Source: CAUZFZ01 sp964431285
Lineage (GTDB): Bacteria > Planctomycetota > Planctomycetia > Planctomycetales > Planctomycetaceae
Direction of reading: 5' to 3'
Assembly: GCA_964431285.1 (NCBI GenBank)
Contig: CAYSJO010000908.1
Location: 1 to 26,899 of the forward strand
Length of the DNA: 26,899 nucleotides
Shown piece by piece: positions 1-9,200 of the stretch; within the stretch, counting starts at the first letter, position 1, and each line of letters opens with the position of its first letter. The notes beneath the pieces are model-generated. The model had not been told where the DNA came from. It saw only the letters and a program-made list of their open reading frames with translations, and ran no database searches. The translations under genes were made by a program, and so were the position numbers.

Positions 1-1
1 C

Positions 2-2095
2 GGCAACGGCACACCACTCACCGAGATTGACAGCTCGCGTGTTCCCCAGACGTGGGATGAAGACCTCCTGTTGCCGCGGGCGACCGGGCGATTCATGCGC
101 GGTAAGCGAGCTCCCGGCGGGTACATCTGCAAGACGGACCCTGATGGCAAAGAATGGGAGCTGATCGCCACCGGCTTCCGCAACGAGTTTGACGCCGCCT
201 ACAACCAGGAAGGCGAGCTGTTCAGTTACGACGCCGACATGGAGTGGGACATCAACACTCCGTGGTATCGTCCGACTCGTATTTGTCACGTCGTCAGCGG
301 AGCGGAATTCGGCTGGCGGAGTGGCGGAGGCAAGTGGCCGGTCTATTACCCTGACAGCGTTCCACCTGTTGTGAACATCGGCCCCGGATCACCCACCGGA
401 GTTGCGTTCGGCTATGGAGCCAGGTTTCCGGCGAAGTACCAGCGTGCGTTGTTCGCAGCCGACTGGAGTTACGGCAAGCTCTACGCCGTCCACCTCGAAC
501 CAACCGGAGCGACGTACCGGGGCAAGCTGGAAGAATTCGTGACGGGAACTCCGTTGCCGCTGACCGATGTGATCATCAATCCGCACGATGGGGCCATGTA
601 CTTCCTGATCGGTGGCCGTCGCGTGCAGTCTGGTCTTTACCGGGTGACGTATTCCGGAGACGAATCGACTACTGCAATCCCCAAACCAAAACCCGCGACG
701 AACGCCGGTCCGGGAGGCGACGAGCCATTTGCTCTTGAGCGTGCCATTCGTCGTGGACTGGAAATATTTCACACCACGCAACATGCGGATGCCGTCAACA
801 TTGCGATGAACGCGATCCCCCATCCAGACCGCTTCATTCGCTACGCGGCACGAGTCGCTCTCGAACATCAGCCGGTCAGTGAATGGCAGAACCTGGTCCT
901 CAAACAGCGAGACCCGCAGGCGCTGCTGACCGGGTTGTTGGCTCTGACTCGCACGTGGCAGCGCGAGCAGCGTGGTAAGGAACCCGACATCGACACGCCC
1001 ATACCGAATTTCCATAGTGGCGCAGCACAGCAAATCGAACGGGTCGCGGTCCGCGACCAGATTGTTGCAGCAACGAATGACCTGCGGTGGAAAGAGCTGT
1101 CTGTGCCACAGCGACTTGAGCTGCTACGAGTTCTGACACTGACATTCGTCCGCATTGCCCCGCCAGATTTTCAGCAACGGGCCAGATTGACCGCGCTGAC
1201 GAAGACCGCATTCCCCGCAAAGAGTCGCGAACTGAATTCCGAACTGGCTCAACTGGTCGTCTATCTGAAGACGCCCTTTGCCGCAGAACGGATCGTCGCG
1301 TTGCTTGACGACGCACCGACTCAGGAAGAGCAGATCGACTACGCCAAAACGCTACGGCATCTGCGAGTTGGCTGGACACCGGAATTGCGCGAGCGCTACT
1401 TCAAGTGGTTTGTGCGGGCCGGCGGTTACCAGGGCGGAGCCAGTTTTCAGATCTTTGTAAACCGCATCAAGGAAGAAGCGGTCGCTACGCTCAGCGATGA
1501 AGAGAAGGTCGCGCTGAAACCGATTCTGGAAGCCAAATCCGAAACCGATGTACCTGCGTTCACAGCGGAACCACGACCGGTCGTCCGGAAGTGGACAATG
1601 CAGGAACTCATCCCGCTGGTGCAGACGGGCCTGAAGAACCGCGACTTCGACAACGGCCGTCGCATGTTCGCGGCCACAGCCTGCTTCGCCTGCCACCGCT
1701 TCGACAACCAGGGCGGAGCCGTCGGACCTGACCTGACTGCGTTGTCTGGCCGCTTCAGTCCGCGAGACATTCTCGAATCGATCGTCGAGCCAAGCAAACA
1801 AATCAGCGACCAGTACGGAGCGGTGCAGATCGTCACAATCGAAGGCAAAGTCATCACCGGGCGCATCATCAACCTGGCCGGAGATTCATTCCGCATTCAG
1901 ACCGACATGCTGAAACCGTCAACACTGGTCGCGGTCGATCGCAAACAGATCGACGAAATGTTCCCATCCAAAACATCCATGATGCCGACAGGCCTGTTGA
2001 ATACGCTCAACGAAGAAGAATTCCTCGATCTGATGGCCTACCTTCTGTCTCGTGGGAATCGATCGAATCCAATGTTCGGAAAATCTAGCGACTGA
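2..2095 (+). CDS. PVC-type heme-binding dehydrogenase, 5' end missing
   Basis: The reading frame is open back to the first base of the window, so the true start and any signal peptide lie outside; 697 codons are visible. The first ~210 residues look like the end of a glucose/sorbosone dehydrogenase-type beta-propeller (segments such as ATGFRNEFDAAYN and AEFGWRSGGGKWPVYYPDS). A helical, HEAT-like middle follows. The C-terminal ~140 residues form a c-type cytochrome domain with CFACH (codons at 1682-1696), then GGAVGPDLTAL and MPTGLLNTLNEEE, the conserved lines of the planctomycete putative heme-binding domain. Proteins of this layout are thought to be exported and to oxidise sugars or alcohols while passing electrons to the heme; the substrate here is unknown. 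The gene stands alone in its direction apart from the small ORF after it. The family call is firm, the reaction is inferred. Confidence 0.9.
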   Translation, partial: GNGTPLTEIDSSRVPQTWDEDLLLPRATGRFMRGKRAPGGYICKTDPDGKEWELIATGFRNEFDAAYNQEGELFSYDADMEWDINTPWYRPTRICHVVSGAEFGWRSGGGKWPVYYPDSVPPVVNIGPGSPTGVAFGYGARFPAKYQRALFAADWSYGKLYAVHLEPTGATYRGKLEEFVTGTPLPLTDVIINPHDGAMYFLIGGRRVQSGLYRVTYSGDESTTAIPKPKPATNAGPGGDEPFALERAIRRGLEIFHTTQHADAVNIAMNAIPHPDRFIRYAARVALEHQPVSEWQNLVLKQRDPQALLTGLLALTRTWQREQRGKEPDIDTPIPNFHSGAAQQIERVAVRDQIVAATNDLRWKELSVPQRLELLRVLTLTFVRIAPPDFQQRARLTALTKTAFPAKSRELNSELAQLVVYLKTPFAAERIVALLDDAPTQEEQIDYAKTLRHLRVGWTPELRERYFKWFVRAGGYQGGASFQIFVNRIKEEAVATLSDEEKVALKPILEAKSETDVPAFTAEPRPVVRKWTMQELIPLVQTGLKNRDFDNGRRMFAATACFACHRFDNQGGAVGPDLTALSGRFSPRDILESIVEPSKQISDQYGAVQIVTIEGKVITGRIINLAGDSFRIQTDMLKPSTLVAVDRKQIDEMFPSKTSMMPTGLLNTLNEEEFLDLMAYLLSRGNRSNPMFGKSSD

Positions 2096-2098
2096 CAA

Positions 2099-2113
2099 GC
2101 TCGTGACACGAGC
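2099..2113. repeat. small palindrome after the dehydrogenase gene
   Basis: GCTCG-TGACA-CGAGC starts four bases after the stop codon of the dehydrogenase gene. The 15 bases are palindromic around one central base. It could fold into a 5-bp hairpin, but no run of T follows, so it is a poor intrinsic terminator. Confidence 0.3.
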
Positions 2114-2192
2114 GGCAGGAATACGTTCCCGATCCTACTTGCCGACAGTCCGTCACCCAGAAGTGTTGGGCGACCTACCGTGAGACCCTGAT

Positions 2193-2471
2193 TTGCGCCG
2201 TATCTTCTTTCGAGTCTCCGCTGGCCTGATCGCTGTTGGCTTCGTGTGGGCACTGTCAGTCGGTGCCGTGAATGACATGCCTCTCTATAAACGCGTATTG
2301 ACGTGCGGCGTGATGTTGGCGTTCTTTGTTTACAGCATTGCTGGCGATCGCGCAGCCAATACGGTTTTGGGCTTGATGTTTAGTCTTCCGTCAGCGAAAC
2401 GCGATACAACTACCGAATTGGATGCCCCTGACGATTCAGTGGATGATTCACTACCAACTGATGGCAACTGA
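2193..2471 (+). CDS. small two-helix membrane protein, unknown function
   Basis: This 92-residue ORF starts with TTG, the only usable start after an in-frame TGA at 2181. No clear ribosome binding site is visible. Residues ~5-27 (VSAGLIAVGFVWALSVGA) and ~34-51 (VLTCGVMLAFFVYSIAG) are hydrophobic enough to be membrane helices. The last ~25 residues are acidic and polar (DAPDDSVDDSLPTD), the kind of tail that would lie in the cytoplasm. I do not recognise a family. It lies 97 bases after the dehydrogenase gene on the same strand and converges on cysE with a 39-base gap. The patterned hydrophobicity argues for a real gene, but the unusual start and lack of a known family keep confidence moderate. 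Confidence 0.55.
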   Translation: MRRIFFRVSAGLIAVGFVWALSVGAVNDMPLYKRVLTCGVMLAFFVYSIAGDRAANTVLGLMFSLPSAKRDTTTELDAPDDSVDDSLPTDGN

Positions 2472-2510
2472 TGGGCGCTTCGCGGGTCTCACCATGCGCA
2501 CGTGGCAGCG

Positions 2511-3347
2511 TCAGATACCGTCGCCGCCGGAGTGACTGCCGGGCAGGCAATGATTCATCTCCAGCGCCGGTTCGTCGAATTCCGTGCGGCCCACGATCTT
2601 TGCCGGGACACCGGCCACTGTGCAGTGCGGTGGAACGTCTTCAAGAACGACGCTGCAAGCGCCAACTTTGGCACCGGCTCCGACTTCCACATTGCCCAGT
2701 ATCTTGGCGCCTGCGCCGATCAACACGCCGTGTCGAATTTTCGGATGCCGATCACCGTGTTCTTTGCCAGTTCCACCAAGCGTCACTTCGTGCAGCATGG
2801 AGACATTATCTTCGATCACTGCAGTCTCACCGATCACGACGCTGGTACCGTGATCAATCATGACGCCTTTCCCGACACGCGCGGCCGGGTGAACATCGAC
2901 GCCAAAGACTTCGGAGATGCGATTCTGCAGATACAGCGCCAGAGGTTGTCGCCCGTTTGTCCACAACCAGTGCCCCACGCGATATGACTGAATCGCGTGC
3001 CAGCCTTTGTAGTAAAGCAATGGGATGGACAGCTTGTCGGTTGCCGGGTCCCGGTCACGTACGGCAAGAATGTCCGCTCGCACCGCTTCCCCAATGCATG
3101 GGTCGTCGGCGAGCGCTTCGTCAATGACCTCACGAATCAGCATGCCGGAGAGTGTTTCTGTCGGCAGCTTGCCGGCCAGATGGAAACTAAGTGCGTCTTC
3201 CAGCCGCTTATGCTTCAGAACGGTGGCATGCAGAAAACTGGCGAGCATGGGTTCTCGCTGAGCTTCACACGCAACTTCTTCGCGGATCGTATCCCAGGTA
3301 GGGTCAACAACTGACACGGTGTATTCCTTTTTCCTTGTTTGCGTCAT
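2511..3347 (-). CDS. cysE: serine O-acetyltransferase
   Basis: This enzyme transfers an acetyl group from acetyl-CoA to L-serine, giving O-acetylserine, the first committed step of cysteine synthesis in the cytoplasm. The 278 residues align along their whole length with the enterobacterial CysE type (about 273 aa). The N-terminal helical domain carries EPMLASFLHATVLKH and the REV..EA and RDPA motifs. A left-handed beta-helix of hexapeptide repeats runs from ~150 to 252. The predicted active-site residues are D151, H166 (in IDHGTSVVIGET) and H201 (in GDRHPKIR). The protein ends in GDGI with a terminal Ile, the tail that binds the CysK active site in the E. coli type of cysteine synthase complex. 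Start is ATG. It lies 76 bases after the propeller gene on the same strand and may be read through from it. No cysK is in the window. Confidence 0.97.
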   Translation of the reverse strand: MTQTRKKEYTVSVVDPTWDTIREEVACEAQREPMLASFLHATVLKHKRLEDALSFHLAGKLPTETLSGMLIREVIDEALADDPCIGEAVRADILAVRDRDPATDKLSIPLLYYKGWHAIQSYRVGHWLWTNGRQPLALYLQNRISEVFGVDVHPAARVGKGVMIDHGTSVVIGETAVIEDNVSMLHEVTLGGTGKEHGDRHPKIRHGVLIGAGAKILGNVEVGAGAKVGACSVVLEDVPPHCTVAGVPAKIVGRTEFDEPALEMNHCLPGSHSGGDGI

Positions 3348-3423
3348 TCCAATGATGAACCAGACTTCGCAGATCGCAATTCATCAGTCGACAATCAGCA
3401 TCAATTCCAATAACGGACGATCT

Positions 3424-4671
3424 TCACTTACCGATGCAGAACAGGTGCTTCTCACCACGAATGAAGATTTGCCCCCGAGACACGGCGTATGTCGCCTGGC
3501 ACCTTTCTCCAATCGGATTGGTGGCCACCAGTTTGAATTCGGTTCCCGTCCCGATCACGGTTGTGACACCAGTCTCATCCAGCCAGTAGATGTGACCATC
3601 GGCATACACCGGTGAGGACCAGTGCAGTCCACCAATTCGCTCCTGCCAGATGATCTCGCCGGACGCTGCTGTAAAGCACGTGACAACACCTTCTCGCGTT
3701 AGCGTGTAAAGGTGCGGTTTCACACACACCATCGAAGCCAGCAGCGGCACACCCTTCTTCTGCTCCCATTGAATATGTGTTTTTGTGACGTCGCCCTGGC
3801 CATCGGGACGAATGGCCCGGAGTGTCGGATCTTCGAAGCCGGACGACGTAATCACCAGGCCGTCGGCAGCGACCAGAGACGGTGTCACACCTTCGCCCTT
3901 GCTGTAGACACTCCATAGCCGTTCGCCGGTTCGGGGATTGAATCCCTGGACGGCATCTCCAGCATTGCTTAGCAGCTGAGCCGATTTGCCACTCCCGTAA
4001 ACGACGGGCGTCAGATGCGAGATCCGCGAAAGCCCGCGACGTCCACGCCACGCCACTTTGCCGGTGGCTCCATCCAGAGCCAGGATCACCGCCTTGTCCC
4101 ACGGGATTTTCCAGCCAACCCTTGTCTCTGTTTCATGGCTGCCGTCGAACGGCATGATCAGCAGATTTTCGAACATTGTCGGAGACGAGCCAAGTCCGTG
4201 GTGGCTGTAGAATTCAACTTCACGATTCGTCCACAGCAGCTTGCCGTCGGTGTTCAGTCCAGCAATCAATCCACTGCCGAAGACCGCGTAAACACGTTTC
4301 CCATCAACAATGGGTGTCGGCGTCGCATAGGAATTCTCGCGGCGTTTCTTCTTCGTGACCTGCGTGCCGACAGGAGTATTCCATGCGATCTTACCTGTCG
4401 TGCGATCCAGGCAGACGACCCGACATTCGGTACCCTCATTCACCGTGGAAGTCACATACACGCGGTCATCAAACACGACCGGCGAGGACCAGCCTTCACC
4501 GGGGATTTCGGTCTTCCAGGCGATGTTGTCGGTCCCGGACCAGGTCAGTGGCAGATTCTTTTCTGTGGAGATGCCTTGCCCGGTTGGACCTCGAAATTGA
4601 GGCCAGTTTTCGGCATGAAGATCCCCACACGCGACAGCGATCACGGCCAGACACAGAAGTAGACGCGGCAT
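3424..4671 (-). CDS. secreted PQQ-like beta-propeller protein
   Basis: I chose the ATG at 4671 (415 aa) over one 26 codons upstream because it directly begins a signal peptide, PRLLLCLAVIAVACGDLHA, and is preceded by GAAGGA seven bases before it. The mature protein opens with NWPQFRGPTGQGIS, a hallmark of planctomycete outer-membrane-biogenesis/PQQ-like propellers. Repeated blades follow, with motifs such as WSSPVVFDDRVYVTS, ATPTPIVDGKRVYAVFG, LLALDG-type turns and HWSSPVYADGHIYWLD. Such proteins resemble BamB and PQQ-dependent dehydrogenases, but I see no clear set of PQQ- or calcium-binding catalytic residues, so a structural or binding role outside the cytoplasm is more likely than dehydrogenation. 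It lies 101 bases downstream of the DUF1501 gene and 76 bases upstream of cysE, all on one strand. Confidence 0.9.
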   Translation of the reverse strand: MPRLLLCLAVIAVACGDLHAENWPQFRGPTGQGISTEKNLPLTWSGTDNIAWKTEIPGEGWSSPVVFDDRVYVTSTVNEGTECRVVCLDRTTGKIAWNTPVGTQVTKKKRRENSYATPTPIVDGKRVYAVFGSGLIAGLNTDGKLLWTNREVEFYSHHGLGSSPTMFENLLIMPFDGSHETETRVGWKIPWDKAVILALDGATGKVAWRGRRGLSRISHLTPVVYGSGKSAQLLSNAGDAVQGFNPRTGERLWSVYSKGEGVTPSLVAADGLVITSSGFEDPTLRAIRPDGQGDVTKTHIQWEQKKGVPLLASMVCVKPHLYTLTREGVVTCFTAASGEIIWQERIGGLHWSSPVYADGHIYWLDETGVTTVIGTGTEFKLVATNPIGERCQATYAVSRGQIFIRGEKHLFCIGK

Positions 4672-4772
4672 GGAGATTCCTTCGGACATTGAGAGGTAAA
4701 TCAGGCGCGCAGGAATTATTGCGATTCGACGCCTGTTCCGAACAGGCACGGGCGAACGGCTTTCACACCGAG

Positions 4773-6167
4773 TTACGCAAGTAATTCGGGCACGACGTTT
4801 CCATGTACGTCAGTCAGTCGAAAGTCACGTCCGGCATATCGGTAGGTCAACCGAGTGTGATCGAAACCCAGCAGGTACAGCATGGTGGCGTGCAGGTCGT
4901 GAACTGGCATAAGTTTTTCAACTGCCCGAAATCCGAAATCATCGGTCGCCCCGTGAACGTATCCGCCGCGCACTCCACCTCCGGCCAGCCAGCACGTGAA
5001 GCCGTAGTGGTTGTGGTCGCGGCCATTCAGGACTGGCTTCTCTGCCACGGGCGTCCGGCCGAATTCTCCACCCCACAGCACCAGAGTTGAGTCCAGTAGG
5101 CCTCGTTGCTTCAGATCGGTCAGGAAAGCGGCTATGGGCTGATCCCACTCGGCAGCCAGTTTCTGGTGATTCTGTTTCAATCCGCTGTGATTGTCCCACG
5201 GCTGGCCTGCGCCGCTCCAGACCTGAATGAACCGAACACCCCGCTCAAGCAGGCGCCGTGTAATCATCAACTGACGTGCGTGCGTGCCCGACCCATAAGC
5301 AGTTTGAAGGTGCTTCGGTTCGTCGCTGATGTCGAACGCTTCGGCGGCTTCTGTCTGCATGCGGAACGCCAGCTCAAACGACTCAATCCGAGATTCGAGC
5401 TGAGGGTCGAACGCACGCTTCTGTGCATGGCGTGCATTGAGCATCCGCAACAATTGAAGTTGCCGCTGTTGATCGTCCATCGACAGTCGGCTGTTACGAA
5501 TGTTCTCGAGCAGTTTTTCCACGTCAGAATTCTGTGTGTTGATGTAAGTTCCCTGGCATGCTCCAGGCAGAAATGCCGAACGCCAGTTGCGTGTCGCAAC
5601 AATCGGGTAGCCACCGGGGCACATAGCCAGAAAAGCCGGCAGGTTCTGGTTCTCTGCTCCCAGTCCGTAAGTGAGCCAGGCACCGAAACTCGGTCGCGGC
5701 AGACGTGCTTCGCCACAGTTCATGAGCATGAGAGATGGTTCGTGATTCGGCACCTGGGCCTGCATCGAACGAATCACTGCCATGTCGTCAATGTGCCAGG
5801 CAGCCGTCTTTCTGAATAGATCGCTGACCCAATGACCGGACTCTCCATACTGCCGGAATCTGAATGGCGAGGGCAGTAGTCCTCCGGTCCGTCGCTCCGT
5901 GCGAAAGTTGCCGCCCGGCAGTGGCTGTCCTGAGTATTTCTCAAGGAGAGGCCGGTAATCGAACGTGTCGACCTGTGACGGACCACCGTTCATAAACAGG
6001 TGCACAACACGCTTGGCCCGAGGCTCGAAATGCGGTGTTCTGGGAGCAAGCGGACTCCCACTGGTTGCTTCTGCCTCCTGCTGCAGTAGACCCGCAAGTC
6101 CCAGCATGCCGAAGCCGGTACCGGACTTCGCCAGCAGTTCCCGGCGATTGAAGATGGGGCTGTTCAT
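4773..6167 (-). CDS. DUF1501 protein with twin-arginine signal
   Basis: The chosen ATG at 6167 gives 464 residues beginning MNSPIFNRRELLAKSG, a twin-arginine motif (R8, R9) followed by a hydrophobic stretch, so Tat export is expected. A GGAGAGGAAAGG stretch precedes the start. An in-frame start 20 codons upstream would overlap the end of the preceding gene and add a non-signal leader. Family lines are KRVVHLFMNGGPSQVDTFDY, LWGGEFGRTP, GRDHNHYGFTCWLAGGGVRGG and a C-terminal DLHATMLYLLG, typical of DUF1501, which belongs to the alkaline-phosphatase-like fold and keeps Asp/His metal-binding positions. In planctomycetes DUF1501 genes almost always follow a DUF1549/DUF1553 gene, as here (43-base gap). 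The reaction is unknown; a sulfatase- or phosphatase-like hydrolase is a guess from the fold. Confidence 0.95.
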   Translation of the reverse strand: MNSPIFNRRELLAKSGTGFGMLGLAGLLQQEAEATSGSPLAPRTPHFEPRAKRVVHLFMNGGPSQVDTFDYRPLLEKYSGQPLPGGNFRTERRTGGLLPSPFRFRQYGESGHWVSDLFRKTAAWHIDDMAVIRSMQAQVPNHEPSLMLMNCGEARLPRPSFGAWLTYGLGAENQNLPAFLAMCPGGYPIVATRNWRSAFLPGACQGTYINTQNSDVEKLLENIRNSRLSMDDQQRQLQLLRMLNARHAQKRAFDPQLESRIESFELAFRMQTEAAEAFDISDEPKHLQTAYGSGTHARQLMITRRLLERGVRFIQVWSGAGQPWDNHSGLKQNHQKLAAEWDQPIAAFLTDLKQRGLLDSTLVLWGGEFGRTPVAEKPVLNGRDHNHYGFTCWLAGGGVRGGYVHGATDDFGFRAVEKLMPVHDLHATMLYLLGFDHTRLTYRYAGRDFRLTDVHGNVVPELLA

Positions 6168-6180
6168 TGGACTTACCTTT

Positions 6181-6200
6181 CCTCTCCACAGGGGGAGAGG
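6181..6200. repeat. 7-bp perfect inverted repeat overlapping the DUF1501 ribosome binding site
   Basis: CCTCTCC-ACAGGG-GGAGAGG lies in the 43-base gap between the DUF1549/DUF1553 gene and the DUF1501 gene. Read on the minus strand, the second arm (GGAGAGG) runs straight into AAAGG before the DUF1501 start. The hairpin would therefore take up part of the purine-rich ribosome binding region. No T-run follows. It may be a translation-level control or an mRNA-processing hairpin; arms of this CCTCTCC/GGAGAGG kind also occur as scattered repeats in many genomes. Confidence 0.5.
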
Positions 6201-6210
6201 GGATTTCAGA

Positions 6211-9200
6211 TCAATCAACAAACACAAACTCGTTGACCATCAACAGAGCATGCACAAAGTTCAGCCAGTGGTCCTGCGTGTCGCCCGTGAAGTCGCGCTG
6301 TGACTGCCACTCATTAACCTGCTGAGTTTCAGTCGACACGGGTGACGTCTGTCGAATCACGACCGACCACTCGTGTTCGTCGTGAAGAATCTGACCTTGC
6401 CAGTCAACGACGAAATCGATCGTCTCACCGGATTTCACGTCCAGTTTCAACTGTTTGATATCTGACTTCGACTGGTCCACGCGATACTCGGCAACAACGC
6501 CGTTGCGACTATGCACGATCCGACCGCGGACACCATTTCCCTGTTCGGGAACATGTTTGATTGTGCCAGAAATCTCGATTGTCCCGGCGCCGGGAGCAGT
6601 CCATCGACGGATGGCACATCGATCTGCTGAGGATGCAGGATGTCCACCCTTGCGATCCAGAAATACCCAGCCAAGTTTCGGATCCGGAAGCGCTGGGCCC
6701 GCCTGCCAGCGCGAGCCGGTCCAGTGAGTCAGACGTGTGAACCCGGTCACTTTCTGTGTGTTCTGATCAACACCACCGAAACCATATGCCCAGGCCTGAG
6801 ACGCAGCAGACTCCGATCGCGGTTGCAGAAAACTCTGCGCGACAGCGGTTTCTTCAGGGTCGGGATCGCGACCAAACACAATGCGATAGATTCGAGCAAC
6901 CCGCACCGATGGGTCTGACAATTGGCTCACGTCAGGACGCTGCAGTAATCGACGTGCACACTCGCTGACAAAGTCGTGATTCAGGAAGAACAGGGCCTGC
7001 GGCGCAATGGTTGTTGTTTCCCGCTGCGAGCTTGTGGCGGCCGGCTCGGGGAAGTCGAAGGCACGCATCAATCCGGGCAGGTCCATGCGGTTCACGAATC
7101 CGTACACCGTACGTCGAGGAGTGAAACCGCTCAGTACGTTGGGTGGTGGTCCACCCATTTTGGTATCGAGTGCTCCGGATACGGCCAGCAGTGAATCTCG
7201 TGTTGCCTCGAAGTCCAGTCGACGGCGTGGAAAGTGAGACAACAATCGGTTTTCCGGATCGACCTGTTTGGACTTCGATTCGGGGGTGGCCCCCGGCGTT
7301 GCCGTCTGCTGGTAAACCGACGAGTTCATGATCAATCGATGCAGATACTTCACTGACCATCCATTCTTCACGAAAGCGGATGCCAGTTCGTCGAGCAGTC
7401 GGGGGTGTGATGGCGGTGAACTGCGAAGCCCGAAATCGCCTGGCGTATTGACGAGTCCGCGGCCGAAATGGTGCATCCAGACGCGATTCACGAAGACGCG
7501 AGCCGTAAGCGGGTTTGTCGGTTCGACAATTGCACGCGCAAGTTCCAGTCGACCACTTCCATTCGTAAATGGCTTCCGATCCGTCCCGGTCAGGACCTGC
7601 GGAAACTGCCGTGGCACGGGTGTTCCTTCGCGATTCGGATTTCCGCGCAGGAAGACAACAGGTGAGTAGGGTGTTTCGTTGTCACGCAACGTCATCGCAC
7701 GTGCTGGCGCCCCTGGCTGCGACTTGCTCCACTTTTCGACTTCGCCGATCAGTTTCTTGAATTCTCCCTGAGTCGGACGGTCGGGCAGCAGGTCCAGGAA
7801 ACCCCAGCCCAGTTGCCTGGGAATCGCAGCCGGCGAACCGGCGCCGTAAAGCACCTGACGAATTTCTTCGGCCGAGTCTGCTGCCAGTCGAGCGAGTGGA
7901 GTCGCGGACTGCGAGTCCTGCTGCAACAGTTCCTGCCACTGGGAATCGACAGTCTGGAACAACTCACCATACAACTGTGCGACGTCGTTCATTGTCGATG
8001 GAACGCGATCGACAAACGCGGCTACAATCATTGAATTGATTGGCGACGCCCCTGAATCGTCAGTCGGCGAAGCCGCCTTAAATAGCTCCGCATGGACACG
8101 CGCGGCCTGACCGGCGAATTCCTCATCGGACAGGTCGAAGAAGCGATGCCAGACCGACCAGACTGGATGTGTCTCGCGTCGTGTCCGCTTCAGATACGCC
8201 TCCCATCGACGAATGACGGCCGGGATCAAGGCTCCTTTGTCGGTCAGCAGCATGAAGTTTTCTGTATTCGGATGACCGCGTCTGCGATGGACTGCGAGCA
8301 GGTACTCGGCCGCTCGTTCGCGCGCGTCTTTCATTGTCTGCTGTCGCTGCGTTTCGATGAACGTCTCGAGCTTTGTCACCCGCTCCGTCATGCCGGCAGC
8401 GAATGCACGGTACTGGTCGGTGTCGGGGGGAGCCGTGAACTCAGGCTGAAGGATTGGCTCGCTTGAACTGCGAAAAACACCATACAGCGAGTAATAGTCG
8501 GCCTGTGGAATCGGGTCGTATTTGTGATCATGACATCGGGCACACGTGACTGTCAGGCCCATCAGGCCGCGCGTCACAACATCGATGCGATCGTCGATGA
8601 CGTCATGTGTGTTGTTCATGAACCGAGCACCGAGCGTCAGAAATCCCATTGCCGCAAGCGACCGCCGGTCCTCGCCGAGATCGAGCTGATCCGCAGCAAT
8701 CTGTTCGAGCACGAAACGGTTGTACGGCAAGTCCTCGTTGAACGCTCGAATGACCCAGTCGCGGTAAGTCCATGCCCAGGGAAAGTTCTTGTCCTCAAAG
8801 AATACGTACCCTTTGTTGTCGGCGTATCGCGCGACATCCAGCCAGTAGCGTCCCCACCGCTCGCCGTATCGCGGTGAGTCGAGCAGACGATCGACCAGGC
8901 TCGCAAATGCTCCGTTGGGATCCGACTGCGACTGGCGCAGGAATGCGTCGATTTCCTCTGGGGTCGGCGGCAACCCTGTCAGGTCAAGTGTGGCGCGGCG
9001 GATCAGCGTGACAGCATCAGCTCGCGGTGCTGGTTTCAGCCCCTTATCTATCAGACGCCGCAAGATCCAAATGTCGACAACAGACTGAACCCAGTTGGGG
9101 ACGAGTTCGCGTATCTCGCCAGACGTAACCGGAAGAGGGTGAAACGGTCGGAACGGCCGGAACGCCCAATGCGATGCCGCATCGATGGTTGAATGTCCGA

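Noticed and set aside
389..1033. Long antisense ORF (214 codons) opposite the dehydrogenase gene
   Set aside because: It lies wholly within a well-supported gene and its translation has no domain pattern; high-GC codon bias of the sense gene keeps stops out of this frame.
4015..5819. Plus-strand ORFs of 215 and 237 codons opposite the propeller and DUF1501 genes
   Set aside because: Translations are low in pattern and rich in His/Arg/Cys, and the minus-strand genes have strong family matches.
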